A stretch of DNA of 64,000 bases from Varibaculum cambriense DSM 15806 (GCF_000420065.1 NZ_ATUF01000003.1:62001-126000); one strand, 5' to 3'; counted from the stretch's first letter, positions 8,515 to 17,653 are shown. Notes: generated from the letters alone by a model not told the origin. Translations and numbers: made by a program.

Positions 8515-9749
8515 CGGTTGCTACCTCCTTGGCTCTGGTCAAAGGTGGAATCGCCTTCGAAATCTGCCGTATCAGGACCATCGCCCAACCCGTCCAGGTC
8601 GAAATCATCGTCCTCGAACCATTCTTCCGCGCGGTCAGGAGCTGTCTCCGCTGGCGCTGCGGGGGGTTGGTAAGAGTCTGCCGGGTTGTAAGAGACCTCC
8701 GGTTGGTAGGACTGAGCTGGCTGCGGGGAGTCTGCCGGGTTGTAGGAAACTTCCGGGGTAGCTTCTGGGAGTGGAGAATAGGCTGCCGGCTGTGGGCTTT
8801 GCACCGGTCGCGGCAGCTCTGCCGCCGGCATGGTGGGAGCGGGAAGTTCATTAGTGGCTGGAACTTCTGGTGACAGCGAAGCCTCAGCTTCGGGATTGAT
8901 GGCTTTTCCGTCGGCATCTGTACGAATTACCGGCACCAATCCAGTGGGGAATTTTACCCCCTCAACTTCGATAGTGGCCTCCCCACGTTCGCGGGCTTTG
9001 CGTAGTTCTGAACGCGAAGGAGGCTTAGAAACCGCATTGAGAGCCGGGATTTGTACGGTTTGCTCTCCTTGAGCTGCAGCTTCCTGGGCGCGCTGCTCGC
9101 GGCGTTTACGTATTTCTGCTTCTTCTTTAGCTGCCGCTTTAGCCAGACGATTAAGAAGTACAGCCACAATCGCGCCGATTAACACCAATAGCAGTCCGGC
9201 GATCAGCAGCGGCCAGAACCAGGGGGTAGAAACTGGCTGTTTCCACTGCAAAGTCAGCTGTACGTTCCCCTCCTCTGACCAAGCAATCAGAGACCATGCG
9301 CCCTCAGAACGATCCCAGGTTTCGCTGATGCGGCCGGTATCTACCTCTTTATATTTGACCCACATATCTTTCCCGGCAGCTTCTCCGGGTTGGCGGGGGT
9401 CAGCTTTGCCCCGGTGCGGTTTGGTCAATAGGGTAGTGTCATCTTTTTGTCCGGTAACTTCTACATAGTTTTGGTCAGCTGCCCAGGCAGTGACATCGGT
9501 CGAGCGGCCGATGGCTAAGGCTACTTTTCCTTGACCGGAGACGGTGATTTTGGTGGGGGAGTCGTAGAGTTCAAACATTCCCGGTCGGGTAATCGCCAAA
9601 GTTTGTTTTTGGCTATTACTAGGCAAAGATGCCGAGACCTGCGGAGTTGGTTTCCAAATGGTGGCGCTTGCTACTCCAGATAGCGCAACCAGAGCCCCCA
9701 CGATTACTAGAAGTAGTGGAAGCCAATATCTACGTAAGAAAATGTTCAC
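8511..9749 (-). CDS. Membrane protein with extracellular domain and Pro-rich cytoplasmic tail, unknown function
   Basis: 412 residues. Residues ~8-30 are an N-terminal membrane segment, ~31-178 a predicted extracellular beta-rich domain (VKYKEVDTGRISETWDRSEGAW), and ~180-205 a second membrane segment (WPLLIAGLLLVLIGAIVAVLL). A charged coiled stretch (KEEAEIRKRREQRAQ) follows, then a long tail rich in Pro, Ser, Gln and Glu with repeats of the type SYNPADSPQPAQSYQPEVSYNPADSYQP (split here as SYNPADSPQP and SYNPADSYQP), ending in an acidic patch. Start GTG 9747-9749 has an AGGGGAAAC site. First gene of the run leading to galK. No family was recognised. Confidence 0.7.
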   Translation of the reverse strand: MNIFLRRYWLPLLLVIVGALVALSGVASATIWKPTPQVSASLPSNSQKQTLAITRPGMFELYDSPTKITVSGQGKVALAIGRSTDVTAWAADQNYVEVTGQKDDTTLLTKPHRGKADPRQPGEAAGKDMWVKYKEVDTGRISETWDRSEGAWSLIAWSEEGNVQLTLQWKQPVSTPWFWPLLIAGLLLVLIGAIVAVLLNRLAKAAAKEEAEIRKRREQRAQEAAAQGEQTVQIPALNAVSKPPSRSELRKARERGEATIEVEGVKFPTGLVPVIRTDADGKAINPEAEASLSPEVPATNELPAPTMPAAELPRPVQSPQPAAYSPLPEATPEVSYNPADSPQPAQSYQPEVSYNPADSYQPPAAPAETAPDRAEEWFEDDDFDLDGLGDGPDTADFEGDSTFDQSQGGSNR

Positions 9750-9985
9750 CAGTTTCCCCTCAAGTCGTAGCTGAACAACTATAACTACACTGTACTTTCT
9801 TTGCTGCGGTGATGCTTATACCCGGTTAGGGGTGTGACTAGGGTCAATTTTACCTTAACGTTTGGTTTCAGGCTTAAATAAGTGAAAGACTAGGCAGTGA
9901 TACGGGGTTTCGCACTACTTGATTAATGGAATAAAATGTTCCGAGTAATGCCTAATCTCAGCGGCTCATCTTCAGGGAGGACCAG

Positions 9986-11371
9986 GTGGAAGAACAAACT
10001 GATTTCCCGATCGTAATGCGCGGTTATGATCGCGTTCAGGTCGATTTGCAGATTCAAACTTTGAATAACCAGATTACCGAGTTGCAGCAGAAGCTGGACA
10101 CGGTTGATCAGCGCAATGTGGATTTGGGGGAACAACTCGCGGAAGCGCAAAAGCAGTTGCGTTCTTCTGATCGCAGTTCTTACACGGGGATCGGCGCGCG
10201 GATCGAGCAATTGCTGCGCAGCGCGGAAGAACAATCTACCGCGGTTATTAACAAGGCCAATGCTGAAGCCGAGCAGCTGATGGAGAAGACCCGCAAGAAC
10301 GCTCAGGACATGTCCGAGCGGGCAGAAGCGGAAGCTGCCTCCCTGATTTCAGAGGCACGCCGGGAAGCTGAAGAACGTACCACTACCGCGGCCACCGAAT
10401 CAGAAACAGTGTTGACCAATGCGCAGCATCGGGCAGACGAACTGGTAGCAGCGGCAGAACGGGAAGCCTCCTCGCTGCGGGCAGAGACGAACACCCAGGT
10501 TTCTGACTTGAAAGCAACCGTTGATCGGGAAACCGAATTGCAGCGTGCTCAGGCAGAAAAAGACTACGTGGAAATGCGGGTTAAGGCCGAGCAGGAAGCT
10601 TCCCAACTGCGCAATGACGCCACTGCAGAGGCGCAGGCACTGCGGGAATCCTCCTTGAGTGAAGCCACTAAGACTCGGGAAGAAGCCAAGGAACAGGCAG
10701 AAAAGACCTTGGCGGATGCGCGTACCCAGTCTGAAAGTATTTTGAAGGAAGCGCGGGAAAGCGCGGATACCATTCGTGCCGAGATCCAGCAGATGCGCCA
10801 AGAGGCCGAAACTGAGATCGCGGCCGCTCGTGCCGCCGCTCGCGAGGCCGATGCCCAGGCTCATGAGCAGTCTCGCTCCGAAACCTCCGCTATGGTGGCT
10901 GCCGCTAAGGCTCAGGTTGCCGATGCCGAGAAGCACTTGGGTGAAACTTTGCAGCGGGCAGAGCGCTTGCTAACCGATACTGATGCAGTGGTACGTCGCC
11001 GTCAGGAAGATGCGCGCCGCGCGGCTGAAGCCACCATTGCGGCCGCCGAGGGCGAAGCCGAGCAGGTGCGCGAAGCTGCCCGGATCGAAGCCCAGGCAGA
11101 GCGGGCTGCTGCGCAACGTACAGTGGAGCGTTTGGAACGGCAGCGCGAATCCATCGCCGCTTACCTCGAAGAAATGCGGGGCTTGCTGGGCTCGGAGACC
11201 GCTACTGGTCTCGAAGGCCTCACCCCCATGCAGCAGCTGCCGGCAGTACTAGCTCAGGCAACTGAAGAGGTAGAGAGTGAACAGCCGGCTCCGGTGGAAC
11301 CGCCGGTATCTCCGGTAACCCCCGATGAAGAATCGGCGGCTACCGATCTGTTCACCAGCGAGGAACAGTAA
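9986..11371 (+). CDS. DivIVA/Scy/FilP-like polar coiled-coil protein
   Basis: 461 residues. The first ~60 carry a DivIVA-type membrane/polarity segment (FPIVMRGYDRVQVDLQIQTL, matching the family pattern F-x-x-x-x-R-G-Y-D-x-x-x-V-D). Residues ~100-400 are almost continuous Glu/Ala/Arg/Gln-rich coiled coil with repeats such as AEREASSLRAE, AEQEASQLRNDA and ARREAEERT. The acidic/Pro-rich tail lies at ~415-461. Actinobacterial relatives (DivIVA/Wag31, Scy, FilP) organise polar growth and cell-wall synthesis; that role here is inferred. Start GTG 9986 follows AGGGAGG. The gene stands alone with its own terminator. Cellulose-binding-protein is an older label for this type. Confidence 0.75.
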   Translation: MEEQTDFPIVMRGYDRVQVDLQIQTLNNQITELQQKLDTVDQRNVDLGEQLAEAQKQLRSSDRSSYTGIGARIEQLLRSAEEQSTAVINKANAEAEQLMEKTRKNAQDMSERAEAEAASLISEARREAEERTTTAATESETVLTNAQHRADELVAAAEREASSLRAETNTQVSDLKATVDRETELQRAQAEKDYVEMRVKAEQEASQLRNDATAEAQALRESSLSEATKTREEAKEQAEKTLADARTQSESILKEARESADTIRAEIQQMRQEAETEIAAARAAAREADAQAHEQSRSETSAMVAAAKAQVADAEKHLGETLQRAERLLTDTDAVVRRRQEDARRAAEATIAAAEGEAEQVREAARIEAQAERAAAQRTVERLERQRESIAAYLEEMRGLLGSETATGLEGLTPMQQLPAVLAQATEEVESEQPAPVEPPVSPVTPDEESAATDLFTSEEQ

Positions 11372-11393
11372 CTTCAATAAGCTCGTTTAACTA

Positions 11394-11440
11394 ACTTTGG
11401 GCGCGTCTTTGGAATATCAAAGACGCGCCCAAAGTTTTTT
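11394..11440 (+). terminator. Rho-independent terminator after the coiled-coil gene
   Basis: A perfect 17-bp stem (11394-11410 with 11419-11435), core TTTGGGCGCGTCTTT, closes on an 8-base loop and is followed by a T run ending at 11440. It serves the plus-strand gene and may also work for the converging minus-strand PFL gene. Confidence 0.93.
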
Positions 11441-11525
11441 GCAGCTGCGATCAGGTAATTGTTTGTCCGCTCTGGTTGCGGAAACTATTCCGGGGTGCCG
11501 CAGCTGTCGAAGATCTGGGTCGCTG

Positions 11526-12890
11526 CTAGTTCTTAAAAGAATGGACCGGGGCGGGGATGCGACCGCCGCGGGCAGCAAACTTTTCCGAAGAAAATGGAGA
11601 TACCTCCATAACCGGTGCCCAACCTAGCAAGCCTCCAAAATTAGCTTGGTCGCCTACCCCTTTACCCGGCACCGGAATCACACGCACCGCGGTAGTTTTC
11701 CCGTTGGCAACCCCAATCGCGGCCTCATCGGCAATCAATCCGGTAATAGTGGCCGCAGGCGTGTCCCCGGGAATCGCAATCATATCCAGTCCCACTGAAC
11801 AAATAGCCGTCATAGCTTCTAGCTTCGCCAGGTTCAAGGAGCCGCGCTGGACCGCTTGAATCATATTCGCATCCTCGGAAACTGGAATGAACGAACCAGA
11901 CAGTCCCCCTACCAGGGAACAAGCCATTAGACCGCCCTTTTTAACCGCATCGTTTAGCAGCGCTAGTGCGGCAGTAGTGCCCGGCGCGCCCACAGTTTCT
12001 ACCCCTAGCTCTTCTAAAATAGCGGCCACCGAATCTCCTACTGCCGGGGTAGGAGCCAGGGACAAATCTACAATCCCAAAATTTACCCCTAGGCGTTTAG
12101 CCACGGTTTGTCCCACCAGCTGTCCCATCCGGGTTATTTTGAAAGCTGATTTCTTAATAGCTTCTGCACATTCTTCAAAAGGTCGCCCGCGTACTCCCGC
12201 AAGCGCCCTCTCGATTACTCCCGGGCCGGAAATCCCTACGGATATTACCGCATCCGCTTGGTCAATCCCGTGGAAGGCACCGGCCATAAAGGGATTGTCT
12301 CCCACCGCATTGGCGAACACCACCAGTTTTGCTGCCCCGATACCGTCCTGATCAGCAGTTTTCTGCGCGGCAGCCAATATCTGCTGCCCCATTTTGGCGG
12401 TAGCGCTCATATTGATGCCGCTGCGGGTGGAACCAATATTGACTGAAGAACAAACAATGTCGGTAGTACTAAGCGCCTCGGGAATCGAGTCGATTAGTGT
12501 TAAATCGCTGCGGGTGGCACCGGCTTGCACCAACGCGGAATAGCCGCCTACAAAATCTACCCCTACGGCCTTACCTACTCGATCAAGCGTCTGGGCAAAG
12601 GGGAGGGGATCATCGGTGCGACAAGCCGCTGCCACCAGGGAGATTGGGGTTACCGAAAGTCGCTTGTTAATAATCGGCACCCCGAACTCACCCGCGACTT
12701 CCTCGGCAGTCGAAACCAAGCGGGAGGCGGCGCTTAAAATCCGTTCTTCAATCCGCTCGCAGGCTCGTTCGATATCGGCGTCAGCACAGTCCAGCAGGGA
12801 AAGCCCCAAAGTTACGGTGCGTACGTCGAGGTTGTCCTCGGCAATCATCTGTATGGTTTCCAGGATTTCCCCGGTGGTATCCACGCCCAT
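11526..12890 (-). CDS. PFL (DUF711 / UPF0210) family protein
   Basis: 454 residues, full length for UPF0210/DUF711, a family related in fold to pyruvate formate-lyase but without its glycyl-radical chemistry. Typical stretches are [27 protein letters not shown] at the N-terminus (given here in part), [23 protein letters not shown] and the C-terminal [12 protein letters not shown]. No biochemical role is established for the family. The start ATG follows GAGGGAG. An ACT-domain gene lies 50 bases upstream on the same strand, and this pairing recurs in many bacteria, suggesting ACT-mediated ligand control. Confidence 0.9.
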   Translation of the reverse strand: MGVDTTGEILETIQMIAEDNLDVRTVTLGLSLLDCADADIERACERIEERILSAASRLVSTAEEVAGEFGVPIINKRLSVTPISLVAAACRTDDPLPFAQTLDRVGKAVGVDFVGGYSALVQAGATRSDLTLIDSIPEALSTTDIVCSSVNIGSTRSGINMSATAKMGQQILAAAQKTADQDGIGAAKLVVFANAVGDNPFMAGAFHGIDQADAVISVGISGPGVIERALAGVRGRPFEECAEAIKKSAFKITRMGQLVGQTVAKRLGVNFGIVDLSLAPTPAVGDSVAAILEELGVETVGAPGTTAALALLNDAVKKGGLMACSLVGGLSGSFIPVSEDANMIQAVQRGSLNLAKLEAMTAICSVGLDMIAIPGDTPAATITGLIADEAAIGVANGKTTAVRVIPVPGKGVGDQANFGGLLGWAPVMEVSPFSSEKFAARGGRIPAPVHSFKN

Positions 12891-12940
12891 GATTCTCCCT
12901 CGTGGTTACGGTGATTTGACTAGGTAAGCGGCAGGCAGAT

Positions 12941-13210
12941 TTACAGTTTATGCATAGCGTTGAACAGTTCCTCGGCCTGCACTTTAATCACCAGCCGTTC
13001 GGCCTCCTCTACTGGAGCCATTGCCACCTGCACCTGCGCTAACCCGATCTGATTCTCGTCAAATTCTAGCTGCATAATCATCGTGAAATATTCATCCATC
13101 AACGTCTGGGAGACATTGGTGATATTCACCTGATTTTGGGCGAGCGCCTGGGAAACCGCCGCGATAATCCCGGTGTGGTCGATACCGGTAACCGTCATAA
13201 TTGCTTTCAC
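12941..13210 (-). CDS. ACT domain-containing protein (UPF0237)
   Basis: 89 residues comprising a single ACT domain: VKAIMTVTGIDHTGIIAAVS, then VNITNVSQTLMDEYFTMIMQ. Family members of this size begin with M-K-A-I-x-T-V, so GTG 13208-13210 is chosen rather than upstream in-frame codons. A TAAGCT hexamer exactly 7 bases before that GTG supports a leaderless start. ACT domains usually bind amino acids; here the domain stands alone and is probably the ligand-sensing partner of the PFL protein encoded next. Divergent from the CadD-like gene. Confidence 0.85.
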   Translation of the reverse strand: MKAIMTVTGIDHTGIIAAVSQALAQNQVNITNVSQTLMDEYFTMIMQLEFDENQIGLAQVQVAMAPVEEAERLVIKVQAEELFNAMHKL

Positions 13211-13217
13211 GTGCTTC

Positions 13218-13223
13218 AGCTTA
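13218..13223 (-). promoter_or_regulatory. Predicted -10 box of a leaderless promoter (ACT-domain gene)
   Basis: Minus-strand TAAGCT, then 7 bases, then the GTG start at 13210. It agrees with the start expected from the protein family. Confidence 0.5.
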
Positions 13224-13298
13224 CGTTCTTTCCCGGCTATTTCGCGATTTCTTGACCCCGGTTTCTTCACTTCGGCACTCTTTGGTAATAATGGCGGA

Positions 13299-13919
13299 GT
13301 GACTTCTAGTTTGATTTTTTCGACCCTCGTGCAAGCGCTAGTGCTATTTGTAGCCACTAACATTGACCACTTGGCGTTACTAACTTTGTGGTTTGTCCAC
13401 GGACAGAATCATCCGGGAACTACTGCGCGCATATGCGCCGGTCAATATGTAGGTTTCGGGGTAATCCTGGCAGCCACCATAGCCTTAAGCGCCATTTCTG
13501 GTTTGGTAATCCCGCAGGAATACCTGCGTTTCTTGGGGCTGATACCCCTGGCACTGGGGATAAAAGCGGCGATCGGAGAAATCCACGAGCGCTTGTCTGC
13601 AGAAGAGGATGACGACGAGGACGAGGGCGAGGCGCAACTAAAGGGGAAAAAGGTCAGTGTGGGTGCAGTTGCCCTGGTGACCATGGCTAATGGGGGTGAT
13701 GAAATCGCAGCCTATCTGCCGGTTTTCGCCCTCTCTGCCTGGTGGCAAATCGCCCTGTTTTGCGCCGTATTCTTATTGCTTGCGGGGGTGCTCTTGGCGC
13801 TGGCCCGCTTGATTACCGGACGCTTGCATCTAGCAGAAGTCCTGGAACGCTTTGAAGCAATTATTTTTCCCAGCGTACTTATCTTGCTAGGAGTGCTAAT
13901 CCTCGCCGATTGGCTCTAA
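13299..13919 (+). CDS. CadD-family heavy-metal/cation transporter
   Basis: 206 residues with five predicted membrane segments, of the cadmium-resistance transporter (CadD) family in the LysE superfamily. Signatures are the N-terminal VATNIDHLALLTLWF, with an Asp in the first helix region, and VTMANGGDEIAAYLPVFA near residue 130. A very acidic cytoplasmic loop (EEDDDEDEGE) lies between helices 3 and 4. It may export Cd2+ or another cation or small solute; specificity cannot be read from sequence. GTG 13299 is chosen because it opens the first membrane helix; an AATAAT box 6 bases upstream would make the mRNA leaderless. An upstream in-frame start at 13173 would overlap the divergent promoter. 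Confidence 0.75.
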   Translation: MTSSLIFSTLVQALVLFVATNIDHLALLTLWFVHGQNHPGTTARICAGQYVGFGVILAATIALSAISGLVIPQEYLRFLGLIPLALGIKAAIGEIHERLSAEEDDDEDEGEAQLKGKKVSVGAVALVTMANGGDEIAAYLPVFALSAWWQIALFCAVFLLLAGVLLALARLITGRLHLAEVLERFEAIIFPSVLILLGVLILADWL

Positions 13920-13975
13920 GCATATTAAGGGCAGCGTCTACGGGGGCTGGTCGCTAAAAGTCATGATTACCTAAA

Positions 13976-14080
13976 GCGGGGGAGTAGATTTTATCCGAGT
14001 AGGCGCGGCGGGCATAAGAATTCGGAAAACGTCGCTACGTTTTCCGAATTCTTGGGCGGGAGGAAAAATCTACTCCCGCG
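13976..14080 (+). repeat. Nested-palindrome intergenic repeat, copy 1
   Basis: Outer arms GGGGGAGTAGATTTT (near 13978-13992) and AAAAATCTACTCCC (14064-14077) enclose a 16-bp inner palindrome, AAGAATTCGGAAAACG (14016-14031) with CGTTTTCCGAATTCTT (14038-14053), loop TCGCTA. A conserved G-rich single-stranded stretch separates the arms on each side. It lies between the convergent cadD-like and ABC permease genes. Same family as 22161, 39755 and 41325. Confidence 0.9.
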
Positions 14081-14100
14081 CGAACAGACGCCGCTTTCTT

Positions 14101-15249
14101 TTAGGCACGTCTCCGCAGGCGCGTGATTAGCATGGCGATGCCCCATAGCGCCAGCGTGAAAACTACCTGCACTCCGATATTTACCCAGAACTGTGAGGCG
14201 GCGGCGCCGCTAAAGCTGGTCATTTCCGCTAACGCATTGTTGTTGTCAATGTAGTAGAAGGTGGGTAGCGCTCTCCCGATGGCGACTACTGCATCGGGCA
14301 TTAGCTCCCGGGGAATAAACGCTCCACATAGGAAAGCACTGGCTAGGGCCACCACGTTTACGATGGCGCTGAGGGCTTCTTTGTTATTGGTAATTTTTGC
14401 CATTAAGAAACCTAAGGCTAGTACCGGCAGCCCAAATGCCACGATGTTAAGCGCATAAAGTCCCTGTCGGCCGGTATCAGCAATGCCGGGCAGCAGCAAT
14501 CGTACTAAGAGCACATTGAGTGCCACCAGAAATGCTACAATCAGCGCGCATCCGGCTACTAGGCTCAGGTCAATCCGGAAGGGATGGGCGGGCGAAACCA
14601 GGGTACGTTTACGTACGTTTATTACCGAAAAGGCCGCCAGCACCATGGTAATTACATAGGTGGCACCGGCCATGAGGGTGTAGCTTCCAAAGTTATACAG
14701 GGCGGTAACGTTGTGGAGTGTTTTTTGATCTAAATGCGAAGTGAGCGTGACTTTACTATCCAGTTTCAGGCTAGAGTTTACCGCTTTGACCAGCTCGTCC
14801 TCGTCCGTTAAATACTGCCCATAGCCGGTAGCCAGCCGCAGGAAACGGCTTACTAATACCTCAGCAGAGGCACTCTCAGAACTGGCGCGAGATTTTACGT
14901 CTACCACCGGTTTTTCACCTTTGAGGATGGTAGTGGTGAAGTCGCGGGGCAGGTAAACGACGTAAGACAAAGTTTGGTAATAGAGGGCGTCGTCGATTTC
15001 GCGTTCGCTAGTGCCGGTGTCTGCTTTCTTGGTTTGCCCGGCCAAGTAGGAGTTAAAAGACCGAGTGAGGGCAGTATCGTTGCCGCGGTTGATAACCAAA
15101 ACTGTAGGTTTGGAAGCGGTGAAATCACCGGAGGAGCCAGGGCTGGTCTGGAAAGCAGTCAGTCCCATGACCACCATGATGGTGGTAAAGAGAATAACGA
15201 AAGCAATATTGCGCAGCAGTACCTGCAGGAAACCTTTAAAGACTATCAT
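14101..15249 (-). CDS. ABC-2 type transporter permease
   Basis: 382 residues. It has an N-terminal membrane helix (~10-30), a large extracellular domain (~35-175) and five or six C-terminal helices, ending with basic RLRRRA. This is the ABC2_membrane_3 layout found in exporters of lipids, drugs or antimicrobial peptides. It overlaps the previous permease gene by 14 bases and is the last gene of the operon ATPase-permease-permease. The two permeases probably form a heterodimer. The substrate is unknown. Confidence 0.85.
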   Translation of the reverse strand: MIVFKGFLQVLLRNIAFVILFTTIMVVMGLTAFQTSPGSSGDFTASKPTVLVINRGNDTALTRSFNSYLAGQTKKADTGTSEREIDDALYYQTLSYVVYLPRDFTTTILKGEKPVVDVKSRASSESASAEVLVSRFLRLATGYGQYLTDEDELVKAVNSSLKLDSKVTLTSHLDQKTLHNVTALYNFGSYTLMAGATYVITMVLAAFSVINVRKRTLVSPAHPFRIDLSLVAGCALIVAFLVALNVLLVRLLLPGIADTGRQGLYALNIVAFGLPVLALGFLMAKITNNKEALSAIVNVVALASAFLCGAFIPRELMPDAVVAIGRALPTFYYIDNNNALAEMTSFSGAAASQFWVNIGVQVVFTLALWGIAMLITRLRRRA

Positions 15250-16495
15250 AGCGTTGCTTCCTTAGGACGAACAGGGAGGCTCCCAGGAGCACTGCGGAAA
15301 TAAGCAGTAGCAAGGTGACATCTTGCCAAAAACCATGGAACCCGGGGTGATAGTAGAGGTTATAGAAACCGTCCGTGATTAGGGCAGTGGGATTTAGTTT
15401 ATTTACCAGGGGCACTTTTTGGTCTACTACGTAGCGCATGGTTCCGCCCATCATGCCGGCCAGTACCGCCCCCAACATGGTGACTGAAATCAAGACTCCA
15501 ATTTTCATGTTTTCCCCGCCAGGCACGAGCGCGGAAATCGCTACCCCGAAGGACAATCCGACCAGGGCTCCCAGGGAAGTCAGCAGGAAGGTTAATGCCC
15601 AATTGGGGCCAAAATCGATATTGAACAGGACGTGGCACACTGCCACCAGTAAAATCAGTCCCACCAATTGCAGTAGGTAACTGGCAATAATCCCGGAAAT
15701 AATCAGTTTGGCTTTGCTGGTCGGTGCCACCGCTACTCGTCTGCCGATTACCCCCAGGGGTGGCTGGGCATTATTCATCACTGTCATGGAGAACATCCCC
15801 CCATACAGGGCAGCCATAGCTAGCAGCGAGAAGAACTCTGCCATCAGCAAGTCCATAGATTTGGGGCTGCGGTCACGCAAAGTAAAATCACTCTTAGCGA
15901 GTTTGTCTTGAACCGAGGCCGCCACCTGGCCGGGATTAAACGCCGGAGGCTGGCCGGGCGGAATATTTTGAAAGTCAGGCGGAGAGTGAGCGCGAACGTT
16001 TGCCGCTATCTCTCGCTGCGTCAGTTGGCTGATCATAGCGGTGCGTTGAGCGATTTCGTCAAGAATCGCTTTCAAGATGGTTTGTTCCATCCCGTTGGAA
16101 GCCAGCGTCAAATGTGCTTTGGCATCCCGGCTGATACCTGTCTGCGAGGTTCCGGTAATCTCGACTACTCCGGAAACTTCCTCGTCCTCTAAAAGCTTTT
16201 TTCCTTCTTCTAGAGTCTTGACCATTCGCAGTTTCAATAGGGGTTGGTTTTTGGAGCTGACGGGGGAGGAGTCTTCTTTGCTTAAGTCATCGAAGGCGAT
16301 TTTGAAGGTGCTGTCTTGGTAGACCTGGGAGTTTACTACCGCTATCGGCACGGTATCGAAGGCTTCTTTATTGACAATGTCGCCGAGTGCTCCTTTGAAT
16401 AGCAGTCCCAGCAGGATGGGGAAGGCGAGTGTCCAAAAAACCAAGGTGCGGTTGGACAGCAGTAGCTTGAGGTTATATCTGATCAGGTGCCCCAT
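15236..16495 (-). CDS. ABC-2 type transporter permease
   Basis: 419 residues with the same plan as its neighbour: helix at ~20-40 (LVFWTLAFPILLGLLF), an extracellular domain of about 180 residues with a Pro-rich segment (SPPDFQNIPPGQPPAFNPGQ), then six C-terminal helices. It starts 2 bases after the ATPase stop (minus orientation) and overlaps the following permease. Partner of the ATPase at 16498 in an exporter of unknown substrate; linearmycin-type or bacitracin-type resistance transporters share this architecture. Confidence 0.85.
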   Translation of the reverse strand: MGHLIRYNLKLLLSNRTLVFWTLAFPILLGLLFKGALGDIVNKEAFDTVPIAVVNSQVYQDSTFKIAFDDLSKEDSSPVSSKNQPLLKLRMVKTLEEGKKLLEDEEVSGVVEITGTSQTGISRDAKAHLTLASNGMEQTILKAILDEIAQRTAMISQLTQREIAANVRAHSPPDFQNIPPGQPPAFNPGQVAASVQDKLAKSDFTLRDRSPKSMDLLMAEFFSLLAMAALYGGMFSMTVMNNAQPPLGVIGRRVAVAPTSKAKLIISGIIASYLLQLVGLILLVAVCHVLFNIDFGPNWALTFLLTSLGALVGLSFGVAISALVPGGENMKIGVLISVTMLGAVLAGMMGGTMRYVVDQKVPLVNKLNPTALITDGFYNLYYHPGFHGFWQDVTLLLLISAVLLGASLFVLRKQRYDSL

Positions 16496-16497
16496 AG

Positions 16498-17436
16498 CTA
16501 GTCTCGCAATTCCTTGCCGGTTAGCTGCAAGAAAACGTCATTTAGGGTGGGACGCTCCGAGTAAATGGACTCGTAGGATACCCTGGCCTCGCTCAATTGG
16601 GTGATGAGGGTGGAAACGTGGTTTTGTCCGTGTCGGTAAACTAGCTGGACTGTGCGATTTCGGGTGGTAACTGACTCAATTTGGGGATCGGATTCGAACT
16701 TTTCTTTAAGTTCTGGCGGCAGCTCCACCCCTTGCAGGGTAACTTTTTCTTCAATATCGGATAGCTGTTTCAGCTCGTTAATGGTGCCTTGCGCAATGAT
16801 CTCCCCTTTGTCGAGGACGATGAGGCGGTCGCAAATCTGCTCGACTTCTTCCATATAGTGGGTGGTGTAAACCACGGTCGCGCCGCGGTCACGCAAAGTA
16901 ACGATACCGTCCAGGATGTTATTGCGGCTTTGAGGGTCCACCGCCACGGTTGGCTCATCCAGGAAAATTAGCTCCGGTTGATGGGCGATACCGCACGCCA
17001 GGTTTAAGCGGCGCAAAAGGCCTCCGGAGAGCTGCTTAGGGCGAAACTTTAAGTAGTCTTGCAACCCCACCAACTGAACTGCCTCTGCAATCATGGCGGC
17101 GCGTTTGCGCTTGTCGGATAGGTACAGTCCGCAGAAATATTCCAGGTTTTGCGCCACGGTTAGCTCATCGAATACGGCTACGTCCTGGAATACCACCCCT
17201 AGACGCCGTTTAATGTCGAAGGCATCGGGGCGCATTTCTTTTCCGAAGATTTTCACGCTCCCGCTGCTAAAACGAAGCAGGGAGAGGATGCAGTTGATAG
17301 CGGTCGATTTTCCAGATCCATTCGGCCCTAGCAGCCCCAAGATTTCGCCCTGACGAACTTGAAAAGTCAGCTTATTGAGGGCGCGTAACTGCTGATAGTC
17401 CTTGGTTAGACCCGCTACTTCAATGATGTTGGTCAC
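16498..17436 (-). CDS. ABC transporter ATP-binding protein
   Basis: 312 residues. Walker A GPNGSGKST is near residue 37, the Q-loop near 85, the ABC signature LSGGLLRRLNLA near 137, Walker B LIFLDEPT near 155, and the switch His in VVYTTHYMEE near 190. A ~90-residue C-terminal domain (DUF4162 type) ends ERPTLNDVFLQLTGKELRD, typical of ABC-2 drug/lipid exporter ATPases. The signature reads LSGGL rather than the usual LSGGQ. Start GTG 17434-17436. A TAGAAT box at 17476-17481 (minus) suggests a short leader of about 33 bases. First gene of the operon. Confidence 0.92.
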   Translation of the reverse strand: MTNIIEVAGLTKDYQQLRALNKLTFQVRQGEILGLLGPNGSGKSTAINCILSLLRFSSGSVKIFGKEMRPDAFDIKRRLGVVFQDVAVFDELTVAQNLEYFCGLYLSDKRKRAAMIAEAVQLVGLQDYLKFRPKQLSGGLLRRLNLACGIAHQPELIFLDEPTVAVDPQSRNNILDGIVTLRDRGATVVYTTHYMEEVEQICDRLIVLDKGEIIAQGTINELKQLSDIEEKVTLQGVELPPELKEKFESDPQIESVTTRNRTVQLVYRHGQNHVSTLITQLSEARVSYESIYSERPTLNDVFLQLTGKELRD

Positions 17437-17475
17437 GACGGTTCTCGCGTTCTTGGGGTAGTTATTTTTAAGGCT

Positions 17476-17481
17476 ATTCTA
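17476..17481 (-). promoter_or_regulatory. Predicted -10 box of the ABC exporter operon
   Basis: Minus-strand TAGAAT lies about 40 bases before the GTG start of the ATPase gene. No good -35 was recognised. The position places the palindrome at 17520 just upstream of the promoter. Confidence 0.4.
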
Positions 17482-17519
17482 GCGTAGCTAATCAGAGGTA
17501 ACCCCACAGTCGTGGCGTC

Positions 17520-17536
17520 GTTAATTAAGAATTAAC
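17520..17536. promoter_or_regulatory. Palindromic candidate operator between ABC exporter and ybaK
   Basis: GTTAATT-aag-AATTAAC, a perfect 7-bp inverted repeat with a 3-base spacer, in the divergent intergenic region. This size and symmetry fit a dimeric repressor such as a TetR or MarR type. No regulator gene is adjacent, so the protein that binds it is unknown. Confidence 0.4.
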
Positions 17537-17653
17537 TAAACGTTATTGGAGATTTTAAACGCCGACGCGGCTGAGGGAAGAAGCTATTTCCGTTCAAAAA
17601 TTTTCGAGTCGGTTAAACTAGCTGAGAAAACTCCTAGGAAAGCTGGTGCGGTT

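Noticed and set aside
13976-14080. Palindromic repeats considered as a CRISPR array
   Set aside because: The four copies are dispersed kilobases apart, have no spacers between tandem units, and no cas gene is present.
17546-17653. N-terminal extension of the YbaK-type protein from a TTG at 17546
   Set aside because: The extra 36 residues are not family-like; ATG 17654 gives the usual ~160 residues.
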